This document shows, in pieces, positions 11,708 through 24,004 of a DNA stretch of 64,000 nucleotides (position 1 is the stretch's first letter; each line of letters opens with the position of its first letter). The notes under the pieces were generated by a model. It had not been told where the DNA came from, did no database searches, and saw only the letters and a program-made list of their open reading frames with translations. The position numbers and the translations under genes are program-made. Source of the DNA: Megalobrama amblycephala (taxonomy: Eukaryota; Chordata; Actinopteri; Cypriniformes; Xenocyprididae); the NCBI RefSeq assembly GCF_018812025.1, contig NC_063058.1, positions 19,832,297 through 19,896,296 on the forward strand, in the 5' to 3' direction.

Positions 11708-12463
11708 TTAAAGGAACACTCCACTTTTTTTGAAAATAGGCTCATTTTCCAACTCCTCTAGAGTTAAACAGTTGAGTTTTACCGTTTTCGAATCCATTCA
11801 GCTGATCTCCGGGTCTGGCAGTACCACTTTTAGCATAGCTTAGCATAGTTCATTGAATCTGATTAGACCGTTAGCATCTCGCTCAAAAATGACCAAAGAG
11901 TTTCAATATTTTTCCTATTTAAAACTTGACTCTTCTGTAGTTACAACGTGTACTAAGACCGACGAAAAATGAAAAGTTGTGATTTTCTAGGTACCATGGG
12001 TGCAGCAGGAGCAATGATATTACGCAGCGCCTGTGACCTCCTGCTTGCACAGGGAGCGTGCCTTGCAACCATGGAGACATTTGTGAGAGACGCTGCGTAA
12101 TATCATTGCGCCTGCTGCACCCATGGTACGGCAGCAAAGTTCCTTGATTATTACGCCGGAATGAGAGTATAGTTCCTAGCCATATCGGCCTAGAAAATCG
12201 CAACTTTTCATTTTCCGTCGGTCTTAGTACACAGTGTAACTACAGAAGAGTCAAGTTTTAAATAGGTAAAATATTGAAACTCTTTGGTCATTTTTTTGAG
12301 CGAGATGCTAACGGTCTAATCAGATTCAATTAACTATGCTAAGCTATGCTAAAAGTGGTACCGCCAGACACGGAGATCGGCTGAATTTATTCGAAAATGG
12401 TAAAACTCAACTGTTTAACTGGATAATGAGCCTATTTTCAAAAAAAGTGGAGTGTTCCTTTAA
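11708..12463. mobile_element. Foldback MITE, AAAGGAACACTCCACTTTTTTTG family (copy 1)
   Basis: The left end TTAAAGGAACACTCCAC is inverted at the right end (GTGGAGTGTTCCTTTAA). The arms pair over several hundred bases, including AGCATAGCTTAGCATAGTT and GAAACTCTTTGGTCATTTTT. Sister copies lie at 19732-20292 and 60751-61525. No coding capacity. Confidence 0.85.
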
Positions 12464-14257
12464 GTAGAATATGTGTTTTCCTATTCTTTTCTTCATAGAG
12501 AGTTGCTTTTGTTTTAAAACTGCAAAGAAATTGTGACTGAAAATTACACCATTCACCATAAAGGTGCGGTCACATGAGCAAAATTCCGCTGGGGAAAAAT
12601 TGTCAGTAGAGTAGTGATGCATAAAGCCAAAAGACTTTACATATTAGAAATTACTATGAATAGGAGAAAGTGCAACGCTCAATATGGCGGAATAAGTCCC
12701 GCCTTTTTAAATAAAAGAGCCAATCGACAGTTGGTAAAGTCATTGTGTCACTGAGACAGTTACTTGTCAGATTAAATTGGTGATTTCAAATATGAAATTT
12801 AATTGTAAGCTTGTTGAACAGCTTTGGAGAATTTGATGGTTCCCCATGTACTTGCATTACTGAAACAGCTGCTGAGAGGCGTTTCAAAGATGGCCGCCGA
12901 GTGAAATAACCTGCCTTAAAGCGACTCTGATAAAGCAAAGCTCACACAGAGGTCACTTACATGCAGCTTTCTGTTGAAAAAAAAATTTGCCCTGCTTGGC
13001 AATATAGATGCATTATAAAATTAGAGTATGTTTACACGACAACAATGTACTAAAAAAGGAAAAAACTTTCCTTTGCGTCTTTCATGTATAGACAACAGCC
13101 TTGTCAAAACAATCCCTGCTCAATCGGATTTATGAAAATGACTAAAAACACTGTATTCTGCTGCCAGGCCAGTAGTTGGCAATGTCACTAGAAACACTAC
13201 GCGACTATAGACTGAACACGTAATACGCAATGCGCATGATGTCAGCGTTTTCACATATTCGCGTTTTTGTAGTTTACATGGAGACAATAACGGTATCGTT
13301 TTCAAAAACTTGCCCTTTGAAACCCGTTTTCAAAAGTTTGGGTTTTCAGGCCCCAAAAACACCATTGGCGTTTAAATGAACAGCCAAAACATAAAAAGAT
13401 TAAAGGTACGGTCACATTTACAGATGTTCGGCAAATTTTCACTGGGAAAATCCAGCATTTTAATAGGAATCTGCGCGAACTGGAATTTCACATGAGGGTG
13501 AACGATTTCCCCATTGCAGATTTCCCCATTGGTCACATGGATTTGCTGTGTTGACCAGCAGAAAGCTGCTTGGTTTGAAAGTGACTTTTCTGTGAGGCAT
13601 GCTTCATACATCGCTACACTATTGACAGTGGTCCTTTCTTGCCCACAAAATTTTGCCACTAGATGGACATGTCACGTATTTGGCCATTGCCTATTTTTGC
13701 TGACACAGTGTTCTAAAAATTCGGTGCTCAAATTAAAAGTCGCAGGCAGTCAAGCAGTGGAGAAGATGGTAGTTTGTTGAAATAGTATGTTGAAGTTGCA
13801 GATCTTCAGTATTTTTACAATACAATACATGATAAGTTAGGTAATAACTTATTCTGCAACCCATAAACCGAGGGATAGCATTTGAGGGATAGTATTTTTT
13901 TTTTAAAACTGTATTCAAATAATTTACCGAAACTGCACGGCAGGTTTGCATTAAACAAATACGATTTTGCAATTCAGCTTTTGTGGTACCTGCTTCCTCA
14001 TTCAAGTCTCGTCAACAATATCATAGCTTATACAGCACAATGATTGTCTTTAAATAATTGACTCATTGTGGAATTGGAGTCTGTTAAACTATTAAAAATA
14101 GACTAACAGAAGCACATGAAATGCACACTAATACAATGGCCATAAAAATCAACTAGTTCCCATAAATCAACGGCAAAATTGCAGTATATTTGCATTAAGT
14201 TCTTCCCTTATTTTTCCTGAACTCAAGGTCAGTTCAAGTGCTGACCATAGCCTTTTT
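12464..14257. other. Intergenic DNA between SANT-like gene 2 and Mx gene 1
   Basis: No gene is supported. Pieces such as AAAGGTGCGGTCACAT (12564) and AAAGGTACGGTCACAT (13403) are two copies, in the same orientation, of a repeat end that also appears in Mx gene 1 intron 9 (17960), so part of this stretch is decayed repeat DNA. The part next to 14258 should hold the distal Mx promoter. Confidence 0.4.
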
Positions 14258-14335
14258 GAGAAATAAACTAAATTCTGCTTATGGTTGTCTGTGGAACACC
14301 CCCACAAACCACAGACAATATTAAACCTATATAAG
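14258..14335 (+). promoter_or_regulatory. Candidate promoter of Mx gene 1: degenerate ISRE and TATA box
   Basis: TATATAAG at 14328-14335 is a good TATA box 161 bases before the start codon. GAGAAATAAACT at 14258-14269 matches the interferon-stimulated response element pattern GAAANNGAAACT at 8 of 10 fixed positions. A strong ISRE like that of gene 2 was not found here, so gene 1 may respond more weakly or use a more distant element. A polypyrimidine-CAG just before the ATG (14484-14493) would also allow a spliced 5' UTR. Confidence 0.4.
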
Positions 14336-14495
14336 GGTCATAGTATGCATTTGACACTGATTTGCCAGGACTTCATTTCTGACCAAACTTTACTTGATTC
14401 CCAAAATATTTTAAACAAATCTAAACTCATTTGCAGCTAAAAGAAAGCACTTTTTAAATTTAGGATCAATCAGTGTGATTTATATCATTTCAGTC

Positions 14496-17400
14496 ATGGA
14501 CAGCTCACCGGAAATATTGGATTTTGATTCTTCAGATGAAAATGGGTAAGGAAAACCTTGATTTTGACCAAGTTTAACTTTAGCTTTGACTTTTATACAA
14601 ATTCAGTGTAACTGTCAAATGTGTGTTTTAAGTCCCGAGAACAGTGGGATATTTCTGCAGCAGTGGGATGCACAGGTTCGGCCCTATATTGAGATGATTG
14701 ACTTTATGAGGCGGATCGGCATTGAGAGGGAACTTGCGTTGCCGTCCATTGCGGTGGTGGGAGACCAGAGCTCAGGGAAAAGCTCTGTTCTAGAGGCTCT
14801 GTCAGGAGTCGCTCTGCCTCGTGGGAGTGGTATGTTGTACACCTAATACACTATACATATATATCTTATTTACATTCTTCTGCTTACTTTAAGAGGCATC
14901 TATATATTCTGATATTGTCCATTCAGGGATTGTCACCCGCTGTCCACTGGAGCTTAAACTCAGGAAGCTGAATAGTGGGAGCGGCTGGACTGCCATAATC
15001 TCTTACAATGATGTGCGAGAGACGTTTCATGATCCCGCACAAGTTGAAAGTTACGTCAGAAGGGGTGAGATTATATATCAAGCTAAATATCATAAATAAT
15101 CATTACAATATATAGTTTATCATTACTTAAAATATTACCAACATGATGAATGAATGTTGAGCAAGTATGTAGTATTTGTCTTTTACAGCACAAAATATGC
15201 TTGCTGGAGATGGAGTGGGAATCTGTGATGATCTCATCAGTTTAGAGATCACATCACCTGATGTTTGCGACCTCACGCTGATCGATCTACCTGGAATAAC
15301 AAGAGTACCTGTGAAAGGGCAACCGGAAGACATTGGAGACCAGGTGATGCACTTAATTTCACAGTATGTGCACTTACATAAACGTAATTTAAGGTAATTA
15401 CATGGGTTAAGGTTAGGTTCAGGGTTATTACCTATTTATTACCCTGTTATTACTATAATAATTACATAGTATGTACAGGACTGTAAAATAAAGTGCTACC
15501 AGAGAATAACTTCAAATATTATATACTTACATGTTTAGTACAAATACCATACACTGCAGAAATAGTAATTAGAATGTAATTAACAAAATATGCAATGACA
15601 ACAGACCTACTATATGGAATACTCTATCCCACAATGCAATGTGACCAATTTGACCTTTCATTTCCAATGCCATGAACCAGAAGTAATTACAGACACAATT
15701 TTGTAATCTTTTTAATCATTATTTGAATGTCAAAAATAGCAAGACATATTTTTCTAAAGCTGTGAATTGATTAAAATATTTAATTATGAATACCCCATAT
15801 TTTTATGCATTCAGTTTCTTTCTATAGAAAGGAAAATATTTTTTAAATTATTTTTTATTTTAAAAAATATATATTTTTATTACTTTTAATTATTTTTTTC
15901 TAATTAAAAATAAAACAATTTAATATAATTCAATTTATAAAAAAATAAATAAAATGTAATAAAAAGAATAAATTGATAATTGGACTCCACTTGCTGAATA
16001 AAACCTGCAACATTATTAAGACATTTGAAATGTGTTTCAGGTCTTCATTGTCGTATAAATTAGCCTTTGATTAATTGCAGATTCGACGCCTGATATTGAA
16101 ATTCATTGCAAAAAAAGAAACCATTAATTTGGTTGTTGTTCCCTGCAATGTGGACGTTGCAACCACAGAAGCACTTAGAATGGCTCAGGGTGTCGATCCT
16201 GACGGCTCAAGGACTTTAGGTATAAGTTTAATTTAAACTTTAAATTTTCACATTTAAGTATGCATATCAGAAATGTAGTTTTGCTTTAATTATTGCTGAT
16301 ATCACAGCAGGGCCATTTGATTCATGTCTGTTGAAACACTTTTTATTGCTTCAGCAATATTGACAAAGCCAGACCTGGTAGATAAAGGAGCCGAGGCTGA
16401 CGTCTTACAAGTACTGCAGGGTAAAGTGGTTCCTCTCAAAAAGGGCTACACCATTGTCCGATGTAGAGGCCAGAGTGACATCAATGAAAACGTTTCTCTG
16501 GCTGAAGCCACAAAACAGGAAAAAGAGTTCTTCGCCAATCACGTGCACTTCAGGTATTACATTGCATTTAACCTGGTAGATATTCAGTTATCTGTTATTT
16601 TGTGTAATGTTCAAAGCCATTTACGTGTGTTTCTGTTGCCACCAGTTATCTTCTTGAAGAGCAGAGGGCCACAACATCCTGCCTGGCTACCAGACTCACT
16701 AAAGAGCTGGTTGAACATATCAAGGCAAGTCTAATCATGGCATTTTGAAACTTACTCTAAACACTAAACTTATGAGTTATTCCTTATTTTACAGGCTTCA
16801 CTTCCATCTCTCAGAGATCAGATTCACATCCACTTGTCTGCAGTGAGATTTGAGCTCAAGAATTATGATGACGGTCCTCCTTTAGAACCTGAGCGCATGG
16901 GGCCTTATCTCAGCAAGGTACAGTTAGCGCAAGCATCATTTCTTATATTGTCCAATATCTGAGGAATCCTGACTGAAATGAACTTCTGTGTTTCTCTGTA
17001 TGTGTAGAAAATCTTGGAGTTCAGTGACCAGATAAGTGAGTTGTGTAGAACAGGAGAATCAGACAATGGGAACCTCTACTCGCTCCTTCGACCAGTGTTC
17101 AAGCAATGGGAATGTCATCTGAGCAACTCCAAAGCATTGTGTACGTCATATGGTGACACAATATTGTTAAGAACCTTTTTTCTTCTATTTTCTTTCCTCT
17201 TGGTAATATGATTCAGCACAATTCGCATTAATTTACTCACCTTCATGTTGTTTCAAACCTGTACAATTGTACAATGTACAAGAGTGCTGTTGTTAAATTA
17301 TTTAGAACAATATCGCAAGTGTGATATGATTTATTTTATTCAACAATTCAATAAACAAGTTAATATTGAGTAACAGTACATTTTAAACACAATATTGCCA

Positions 17401-20400
17401 GTTACCTTCTGTGCTTCTGCTCCGCCATTGGTGCGTTCAAATCCTTGAATACAAAAAGATCGTATTTACGAGTTGAACGCACATGAACACCACCACAATG
17501 TCGTTAATACCAAACTTGAACTTTAAAGGTCCTTTTTTAACGTGCGAAAATTTTGGATTTTCACACGTTAAAAAAGGACCTTTAAAGTTCAAGTTTGGTA
17601 TTAACGACAAAATAAATACAACCTCACGTTGTCTCAGTCATGTTTACACACTGCCAACAAAACTTTCGTCTGTCATAAAAAAATTTGGACAGACGATTTC
17701 TTCTTTTTGCTGTCCCCGTCCAATGCGATATTTGATATAACGTCACATTCTGCAGTGTCTTTTTTATAAACATGAATTAAACATAGCTATAACAAATAGT
17801 AATACACTCAAAAAGTAAAAATTTACAATATACTCAACTACTACAAAAAATATTGTTCTTTTAATTCAGCCAAGAGGTCATGCAGTAACGTATCGATCGT
17901 CGACTTGTCACATGTCTTCACCTGATGCGAATTCACAGGTCAAGGCCTTTGTACACTGAAGGTGCGGTCACACTGCACTTTTCGTTCCATTGACTTCCAT
18001 TCAAACGCATGTGAATGCGTCAGACCGGAAATTTTGCATTTCACTGTGTTCAAAAGTTCAAGTTTGGTGAACTCTGACCTGCGAATTTGCATCATGTGAA
18101 GATGTGCGACCAGTAGAAGATCGATTCGTCATGGCATGACCTCTTGGCTGAATTAAAAGAATTATATTTTTGCAGGAAAGTCGAGTAGGTTATATATTTT
18201 TACATTTTGAATGTATTACTATTATAAGTTGTTTGTTGAATTCATGTTTATAAATGAGATGCTGTAGATCGTGACGTCATATCACGACCGTTACAGCATC
18301 TGAAGAAATTTCGCACGTTCAAAGTCTAGTGTGACCGCAATTGAGCCTGAAATTTTCGTATATTTTTTCGTATTTGTAATCCTAAAAATTCGTCACGCAC
18401 AGGGACCTTGCACACTGAGACTGATGCGTATTAATGAATCTGTTGCGAAAAAATTTACAAAACAATACAAAATGGAGTCTTCAAGCAGTGAGCATGATTT
18501 AGTTGTCCTCTAAATATTGGGTCCATTCAATCCTGAGATTGCATAGAGAGAAAGGAGATCCACCTCATCAAGGAGCTGCATTTATTCCGAGCATTTCAAA
18601 GTTTACTTCAGGATGTCAGTGGCTCAGTCTGTCTTTATATTCTGTCTCTTTGTATTCCGTACTTTGTTTGTCATTCAGTGCTGCTGTTTTGTGCTGTAGA
18701 CGACATGGATCAACTTGTCAGATGGCATTCGGGATTTTGGCGTTCGCTTGTATGGTGGCTCTGAATTGTTAAAACGTCTCTCAAAATGCATACCACGGAT
18801 GCGAAAAACGCAGAAAATCGAACCTGATCCGAATATTTTTTTAACGGACGAAAGTTTCGGAGGCAGTGTGCAAACGTGATTGACATAACGTGAGGTCGAA
18901 TTTATTTTTTAACGTGCGAAAATTTCGGACGCGAATTTCGGACTCAAGGCCTTTGCACACTGCCTCCGAAATTTTCGTCTGTCAAAAAAATATTCGGATC
19001 AGGTTCGATTTTCTGCGTTTTTCGCATCCGTGGTTTTGTGATTTTTTTCGCAACGCATTCATTAATACGCATCGGACTCAGTGTGCAAGGTCTCTGTGCA
19101 TGACGAATTTTTAGGATTACGAATACGAAAAAACGCATGCGAAAATTTCGGACTCAGTGTGCAAAGGCCTTCAGAGTTTACCAAACTTGAACTTTGGAAT
19201 GCAGCAAAATGAGAAACTTTTCGCATGAGCTTGCATTTCCGATCTGACGCATTTGCATGGAAGTCAATGGAACGAAAAGTGCAGTCTGACCGCCCCTTTA
19301 GAATGCAGCCAAATGTGAAACTTTTCACATGACCTTGCATTTTCGGTCTGACACAGACAAATTTGCATGTGTATGAATATGAAAAGTGTAGTGTGACCCC
19401 CCTTCAGTCAAAGCTGTATAACCGCTGCACACTAGCGGTGTTCATTCCCGCTGCATCCGAAATCAAATAGCCTACTTCTCTACTATATGGTATGCGAAAA
19501 ACTATATGCCAACAGAGTAGTATCAAAGACAATAGAATAACAAGCCTTTAGAAAGAAAATTTATGAGACAGTTGTCGTCAGATTTCATTGGTGCTTTCAA
19601 ATATGAAATTTAATCGAAAGCATGGCAAACAGCTTTGGAGAATTTGATGTTTCCCCATTCAAAGAGATAGGAGTTGCACTTGGATGTCCGAGAGGTGTTT
19701 CAAAGATGGCCGCTGAGTGAAATGACTTGTCTTAAAGGAACACTCCACTTTTTTTGAAAATAGGCTCATTTTCCAACTCCCCTAGAGTTAAACAGATGAG
19801 TTTTACCATTTTCGAATCCATTCAGCCGATCTCCAATCACTTTTAGCATAGCTTAGCATAGTTCATTGAATCTGATTAGACCGTTAGCATCTCGCTCAAA
19901 AATGACCAAAGAGTTTCGATATTTTTCCTATTTAAAACTTGACTCTTCTGTAGTTATCATCGTGTGCTAAGACCGACGGAAAATGAAAAGTTGCGATTTT
20001 CTAGGCCGATATAGCTAGGAACTATACTCTCATTCCAGCGTAATAATCAAGGAACTTTGCTGCCGTACCATGGGTGCAGCAGGCGCAATGATATTACGCA
20101 GCGTCATTTTTTTGAGCGAGATACTATTGGTCTCATCAGATTCAATTAACTATGCTAAGCTATGCTAAAAGTGGTACCGCCAGACCCGGAGATCGGCTGA
20201 ATGGATGCGAAAACAGTAAAACTCAACTGTTTAACTCTAGGGGACTTGGAAAATGAGCCTATTTTTAAAAAAAAAGTGGAATGTTCCTTTAAAGGGACTT
20301 TGGTATGTAGTATTTGAAAAACAGTAGGCAAAAAACCCTAATGACCTACTACTTCCGGCTTTCACCATTGACAAACTTTTACCATTGACCCTCTTATAAA

Positions 20401-21443
20401 TTGTTTTGACTATTGTTATTTTTTTTTTTTTATTTTAGTCAGAGAGTCTGTAAAAGAGATGACAGAAAAATATGACGAAGCTCATCGTGGGAGAGAACTG
20501 GTAACCTTCAGTGACTACTGTGTGTATGAATCAATGGTAAAGAAACATGTGGGAAACCTTAAACAACCAGCATTGGATACTTTGAAGCTCATCCGAGGTA
20601 GCTGGCTGAACTTTTAGCTGGTATTTTTTTTATATTATATGTGGATTACATTTGAAATGATTTATGATAACATTTCTCATTTTAATATAACCGTAGGTAT
20701 TGTGCAGAAGGAGTTTAGGGCCATGTGTGAGTTGTGTTTCCCAAACTACCCTCATCTGAGACACGTAATACTGGTGTGTTAAAATTACACTCGTTGATCA
20801 CATTAAATCATCTTAAAGGACAATAAAAGTCTTAAAGATAACATTTCTGATGTTCCCTTAGAACCATATTGACGAGATTCACTCAAAGCAAGAAGGCAAG
20901 GTGGAGAAGAGGATCTATGAGTACATTAACATGGAAAAGCTTGTGTACACACAGGATCCCATTTTTACCCAGAAAATTGTAGACTTCAAGTTTGTGGAAA
21001 AGAGACAGGAATTCGAGTCCATTAGTTTGGATACAGGAGAGAACGCAACCTCACCCAACAACTGTGCTGTTTTTGACACCAGGAGTCTGACACCTGAGAA
21101 ACTGATCATCTACTACGAGGTGTAAATCAGTTTTTGATTTCAGTATTAGCTGCTTTTGTTCTTTAATATTTGGTTTTGATTGCACTGAATAACTCCCACA
21201 TATTCTGTCAATCAACAGATCGTGTATCAGCGTCTGGCCGACTACATTCCCATGGTGATCCTGCTGTTCATACTGAAGGAAGCTGCCGTGATGCTGCGGG
21301 CTCACGCTATGGACCTGCGGGATGGAGCGGATGTTGTGAAGCTGCTCGTGGAGGACACAGAGGCTGGAAGGAAGAGAGCAGACTTACACCAACGCATGGA
21401 GCGACTGCGCCTGGCACAAGAACGCATCAGTATATACCTCTGA
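14496..21443 (+). CDS. mx: Interferon-induced GTPase Mx (Mx gene 1, complete)
   Basis: Thirteen coding exons join without a break: 14496-14545, 14633-14829, 14927-15064, 15189-15343, 16081-16219, 16355-16553, 16646-16724, 16795-16917, 17008-17140, 20439-20597, 20697-20773, 20862-21119 and 21219-21443, giving 643 aa, the usual size for Mx. Mx proteins are dynamin-superfamily GTPases that self-assemble and block virus replication. The G domain shows the P-loop GDQSSGKSS (60-68), the dynamin signature LPRGSGIVTR, DLPG (161-164), TKPD (230-233) and RCRG (262-265). Exons 7-13 encode the stalk (middle and GED regions), ending [12 protein letters not shown]. Exon 12 holds loop L4, 16 residues longer than in gene 2. 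Exon 7 ends at a GC donor (AAG|GCAAGT), confirmed by the matching GT donor of gene 2. Intron 9 (3.3 kb) is filled with foldback repeats. The N-terminus is short and acidic, and I saw no nuclear localisation signal. Confidence 0.95.
15350..15505. repeat. Fragment of a fish MITE in Mx gene 1 intron 4
   Basis: The stretch around GGTTAAGGTTAGGTTCAGGG and the end TGTAAAATAAAGTGCTACC resemble one end of common fish MITEs related to the GGTAACACTTTAC type. Only one end is recognisable, so this is a remnant. The rest of the 737-bp intron is AT-rich with no other feature. Confidence 0.4.
17500..17598. repeat. 99-bp almost perfect palindrome in Mx gene 1 intron 9
   Basis: The left arm from GTCGTTAATACCAAACTTG is the reverse complement of the right arm ending CAAGTTTGGTATTAACGAC; roughly 47 bases pair with a single mismatch (CGTGCG against CGTGTG) around a short centre. 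Such arms would form a stable cruciform in DNA or a hairpin in pre-mRNA. It looks like one end of a foldback transposon fused to its inverse. Confidence 0.8.
17856..18161. mobile_element. Foldback element with 28-bp perfect arms in Mx gene 1 intron 9
   Basis: The arm at 17856-17883 (TTCTTTTAATTCAGCCAAGAG...) is repeated perfectly inverted at 18134-18161. Between the arms are pieces such as GGTGCGGTCACACTGCAC that recur elsewhere in the same intron. A further palindrome at about 18262-18303 (GATGCTGTA / TACAGCATC) follows. No protein is encoded. Confidence 0.65.
18793..19033. mobile_element. Inverted-repeat element with arms of about 85 bp in Mx gene 1 intron 9
   Basis: The arm beginning CCACGGATGCGAAAAACGC (18793) pairs with the arm ending GCGTTTTTCGCATCCGTGG (19033) across about 85 bases with few mismatches, separated by about 75 bases. 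Fragments of the same unit (TTTTCGTATTTGTAATCC / GGATTACGAATACGAAAA) flank it at 18360 and 19110, so it is nested in a larger foldback. Confidence 0.7.
19732..20292. mobile_element. Foldback MITE, AAAGGAACACTCCACTTTTTTTG family (copy 2)
   Basis: Inverted ends TTAAAGGAACACTCCAC and GTGGAATGTTCCTTTAA delimit an internally shortened sister of the elements at 11708-12463 and 60751-61525. It lies in intron 9 of Mx gene 1, only about 150 bases before exon 10. Confidence 0.8.
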
Positions 21444-21545
21444 GACAAAAGTTGGCTCTGGTAAAGACCTATCCTACCACAATGGACCAGACTTTTTACA
21501 TTATTCATTTAGCAGACACTTTAATCCAAAGTGACTTAAAGAGGC

Positions 21546-21551
21546 AATAAA
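21546..21551 (+). terminator. Candidate polyadenylation signal of Mx gene 1
   Basis: AATAAA lies about 100 bases after the stop codon at 21443. It is the first canonical signal downstream. Confidence 0.5.
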
Positions 21552-22261
21552 CATGAGAAGTGCAAGTAATACAAAGTTTCAGACATCGTTTAGAACAGTA
21601 AAAGCTACAAACGGGGAGGGATATAGTGAAAGCATAGATGAAGGAAAAGTGAAAGCATATAGATCTTTTTATCTTCTAGTGTTTTATCACTAAAAATAAA
21701 ATGACTGTTTTAAGCAAAAGAAGCAGAATGAAAGTTCATCAATCATCTTACAAAAATTCCAGTGTAGTTTGTGTGCCTTTAGTGATGATCAATGACACTT
21801 GGTTCAGTTTAATAATAGATATTAGCTTAAGTAATAAACCCTCATCAAAATGATAAGAGTATAAAAAGTGATTATCTGTTTAAATGATAAGGAATGAGTG
21901 ATACTGTAGTTCACTTTTAGCCACTGCAGAAATGTGTCTTTGAATCAAAAGTAAAACAATGTCAGCTTGTTACAATGTACTTACAATGTAATCTTTTATT
22001 GTGTTAGCTTGTGTTCAATAAAAAAAGTTTGTTACAATGCTTTTTTCCTGAAATGTGTTACAGTCTATTCCGTTCTGTTCAATTTCAGTTATCATGGACA
22101 TTCAGTTTGTTTTCACATGTCACATGCCTTCCTTTGTTTGTAATTCCCGCCACTCCTCGGTTACTACGATCATTTTATTATGAGTTCATTCTGTTCAGCT
22201 GTGTTACTTGTTACCTTGTTTGTGTTCCTATATAAGTTCTTCCTTTTTTATCATGGACATT
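21552..22261. other. Intergenic DNA with 16-17 bp direct repeat
   Basis: No gene is seen. TATCATGGACATTCAGT occurs twice (about 22091-22107 and 22250-22266); between the copies are about 145 bases with a TATA-like CTATATAAG. This may be a small insertion flanked by a duplicated target, or a local duplication, right at the edge of the first relic Mx promoter. Confidence 0.4.
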
Positions 22262-22460
22262 CAGTGACTGACCACCTGTCTGACATGTCAATATTTTATT
22301 TTCATTTTCATTCTTACTGTGTGTGATGCACTATAAATACAGTGACAGATAGAATTTCAATCCTTTGGTTTCTTTTTCAGAAATGTCTACCTCAAGCATT
22401 CAAAAAATGCCTTCCTTTTCAGTCACTCCTGGTCCGTTCACTGTCTTGGTTAGTGTGTGT
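22262..22460 (+). pseudogene. Relic Mx promoter and first coding exon (copy 1)
   Basis: This stretch aligns by eye with the Mx gene 2 promoter: GACTGACCACCTGTCTGACATG, the ISRE-like TTTCATTTTC (22300-22309), TATAAATA (22332-22339) and an exon start ATGTCTACCTCAAGC at 22383. The open frame (MSTSSIQKMPSFSVTPGP...) runs to a plausible donor (TTG|GTTAGT) near 22450, but no downstream Mx exons belong to it. I infer it is what remains of an extra Mx copy, or a duplicated alternative promoter and first exon for gene 2. Confidence 0.65.
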
Positions 22461-24000
22461 TGCTGCATGATCGTCTGTCATTTGGAAATACTTAATCCTT
22501 GTCTGCCACCATGACGAAATGCACAAACCTGTTTATAATTTTAAATAAAAATGCTCTTACAGTCTGTCCCAGTAAGATTTTTATATTTCCATGTAGTTTT
22601 TTCCCCTCTTTATGTATACTTACATTTTCAATTCTGTAAGCATATCTAAATAAACATCATTTTCTTATAATAAAAAGTAATATAGTTTGATATCACTTGA
22701 CTCAGATTGATATTTTATCTGCTGTTTGAGAAGTCACTGAATTACGCCTAATCACGTAAATCCTACCCAAGACCAAATGAGTGCACAAAAGTTATGTTTG
22801 TTTCTACAAGATAAAGAGTCTGAACATATGGTCCTTTTTATGAACGGGATCATCATGTTGACTAAAAATATAATTATTGAATATAATGATATAATTAATA
22901 TGCCCCCGGTTTCACAGACCAGGCTTAAGCTAGTCCTAGACTAAAATGTATGTTTGAGCTGTTTTAACTGAAAGCAACTTATACTGGCATATATTAAAAT
23001 ATGTCAGTGCCATTGTTTTGTCTCAAGATGTACACCTATTTGGTCACATATTTCATCAAATAGTTTTAAGAGAGTGTCCCTATAAATGGCAGCAGGTTTT
23101 TAATTGATATTACAGAAAGAAAGTATGCCTTTACTATTTATAGTTGTGCAGTGCAGTTTGGCCATATAAAAAAACCCCATAATTTTAGTACATGTGTAAA
23201 CTAAATAAAAGTAGCAATGCTTCCATTAAATTTTATTTTAGATTTAAGAAATTACATAAACTACTTCTATTAGGAAAGCTACAAGGACTTAATCTAGGCT
23301 ACACTATTTTCACCTGGCACATAACATTATTTATTTTCCATTGTAAAACAATAATGATAATAATAATAATAATAATAAATCTAATTGGCACACGTTGCAT
23401 GAAGGCAGGCGCCGACTGGTCTGAGCAGCACTGCGTACACACAGAGCATTTTATCAGTTTTGTTTGCATGTTAACCTTTTTTCTCAATGTTATAGCTTTT
23501 AACTGAAAGTTGTGACAAAAAAAACCCTGAACATTCAAAACACATATTGTTATTTATAATGTTTCTGCAGTTGGATGTAGTGTTGTAGTCAAGACCATCT
23601 AGTTTTAGACCAAGACCAAGACCAGTGTGTGTTGAGACAAGACAAGACCAAGACAGGGCAAGACCCAGTCAAAACCAAGACCAGACCAGCACTCCTTAAA
23701 TACATAAAGATCCACATATCCCGGCTGAGAAATGACTTACTTTTAATCAATAAATGTAATTAGAATGAGACACTTTAAAGCTGTTACCAATAAAATGAAA
23801 TTATTAACAACAAAATGATTTTTTTGCACTGAAGAGGTGTGAAAACAGCTCTCTTGCTTGTGTGATATTGCTTAATTATATCACATTATAATATAAAAAT
23901 CCAGATAGCCTTGGAGAAGGCTCCAAACTTGGCATTTGGCCCGAACCCAGAGTACTCCCCCTGTATTTCTGGTTAGGGAAGTAACCAGGTGAGTATGAGG
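22461..24000. other. Intergenic DNA with simple repeats
   Basis: No gene is supported. It includes an (ATA)n microsatellite at about 23352-23380 and a purine-rich run of CCAAGACC-type units at about 23590-23690, typical of fish repeat DNA. Confidence 0.45.
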
Positions 24001-24004
24001 AGAC

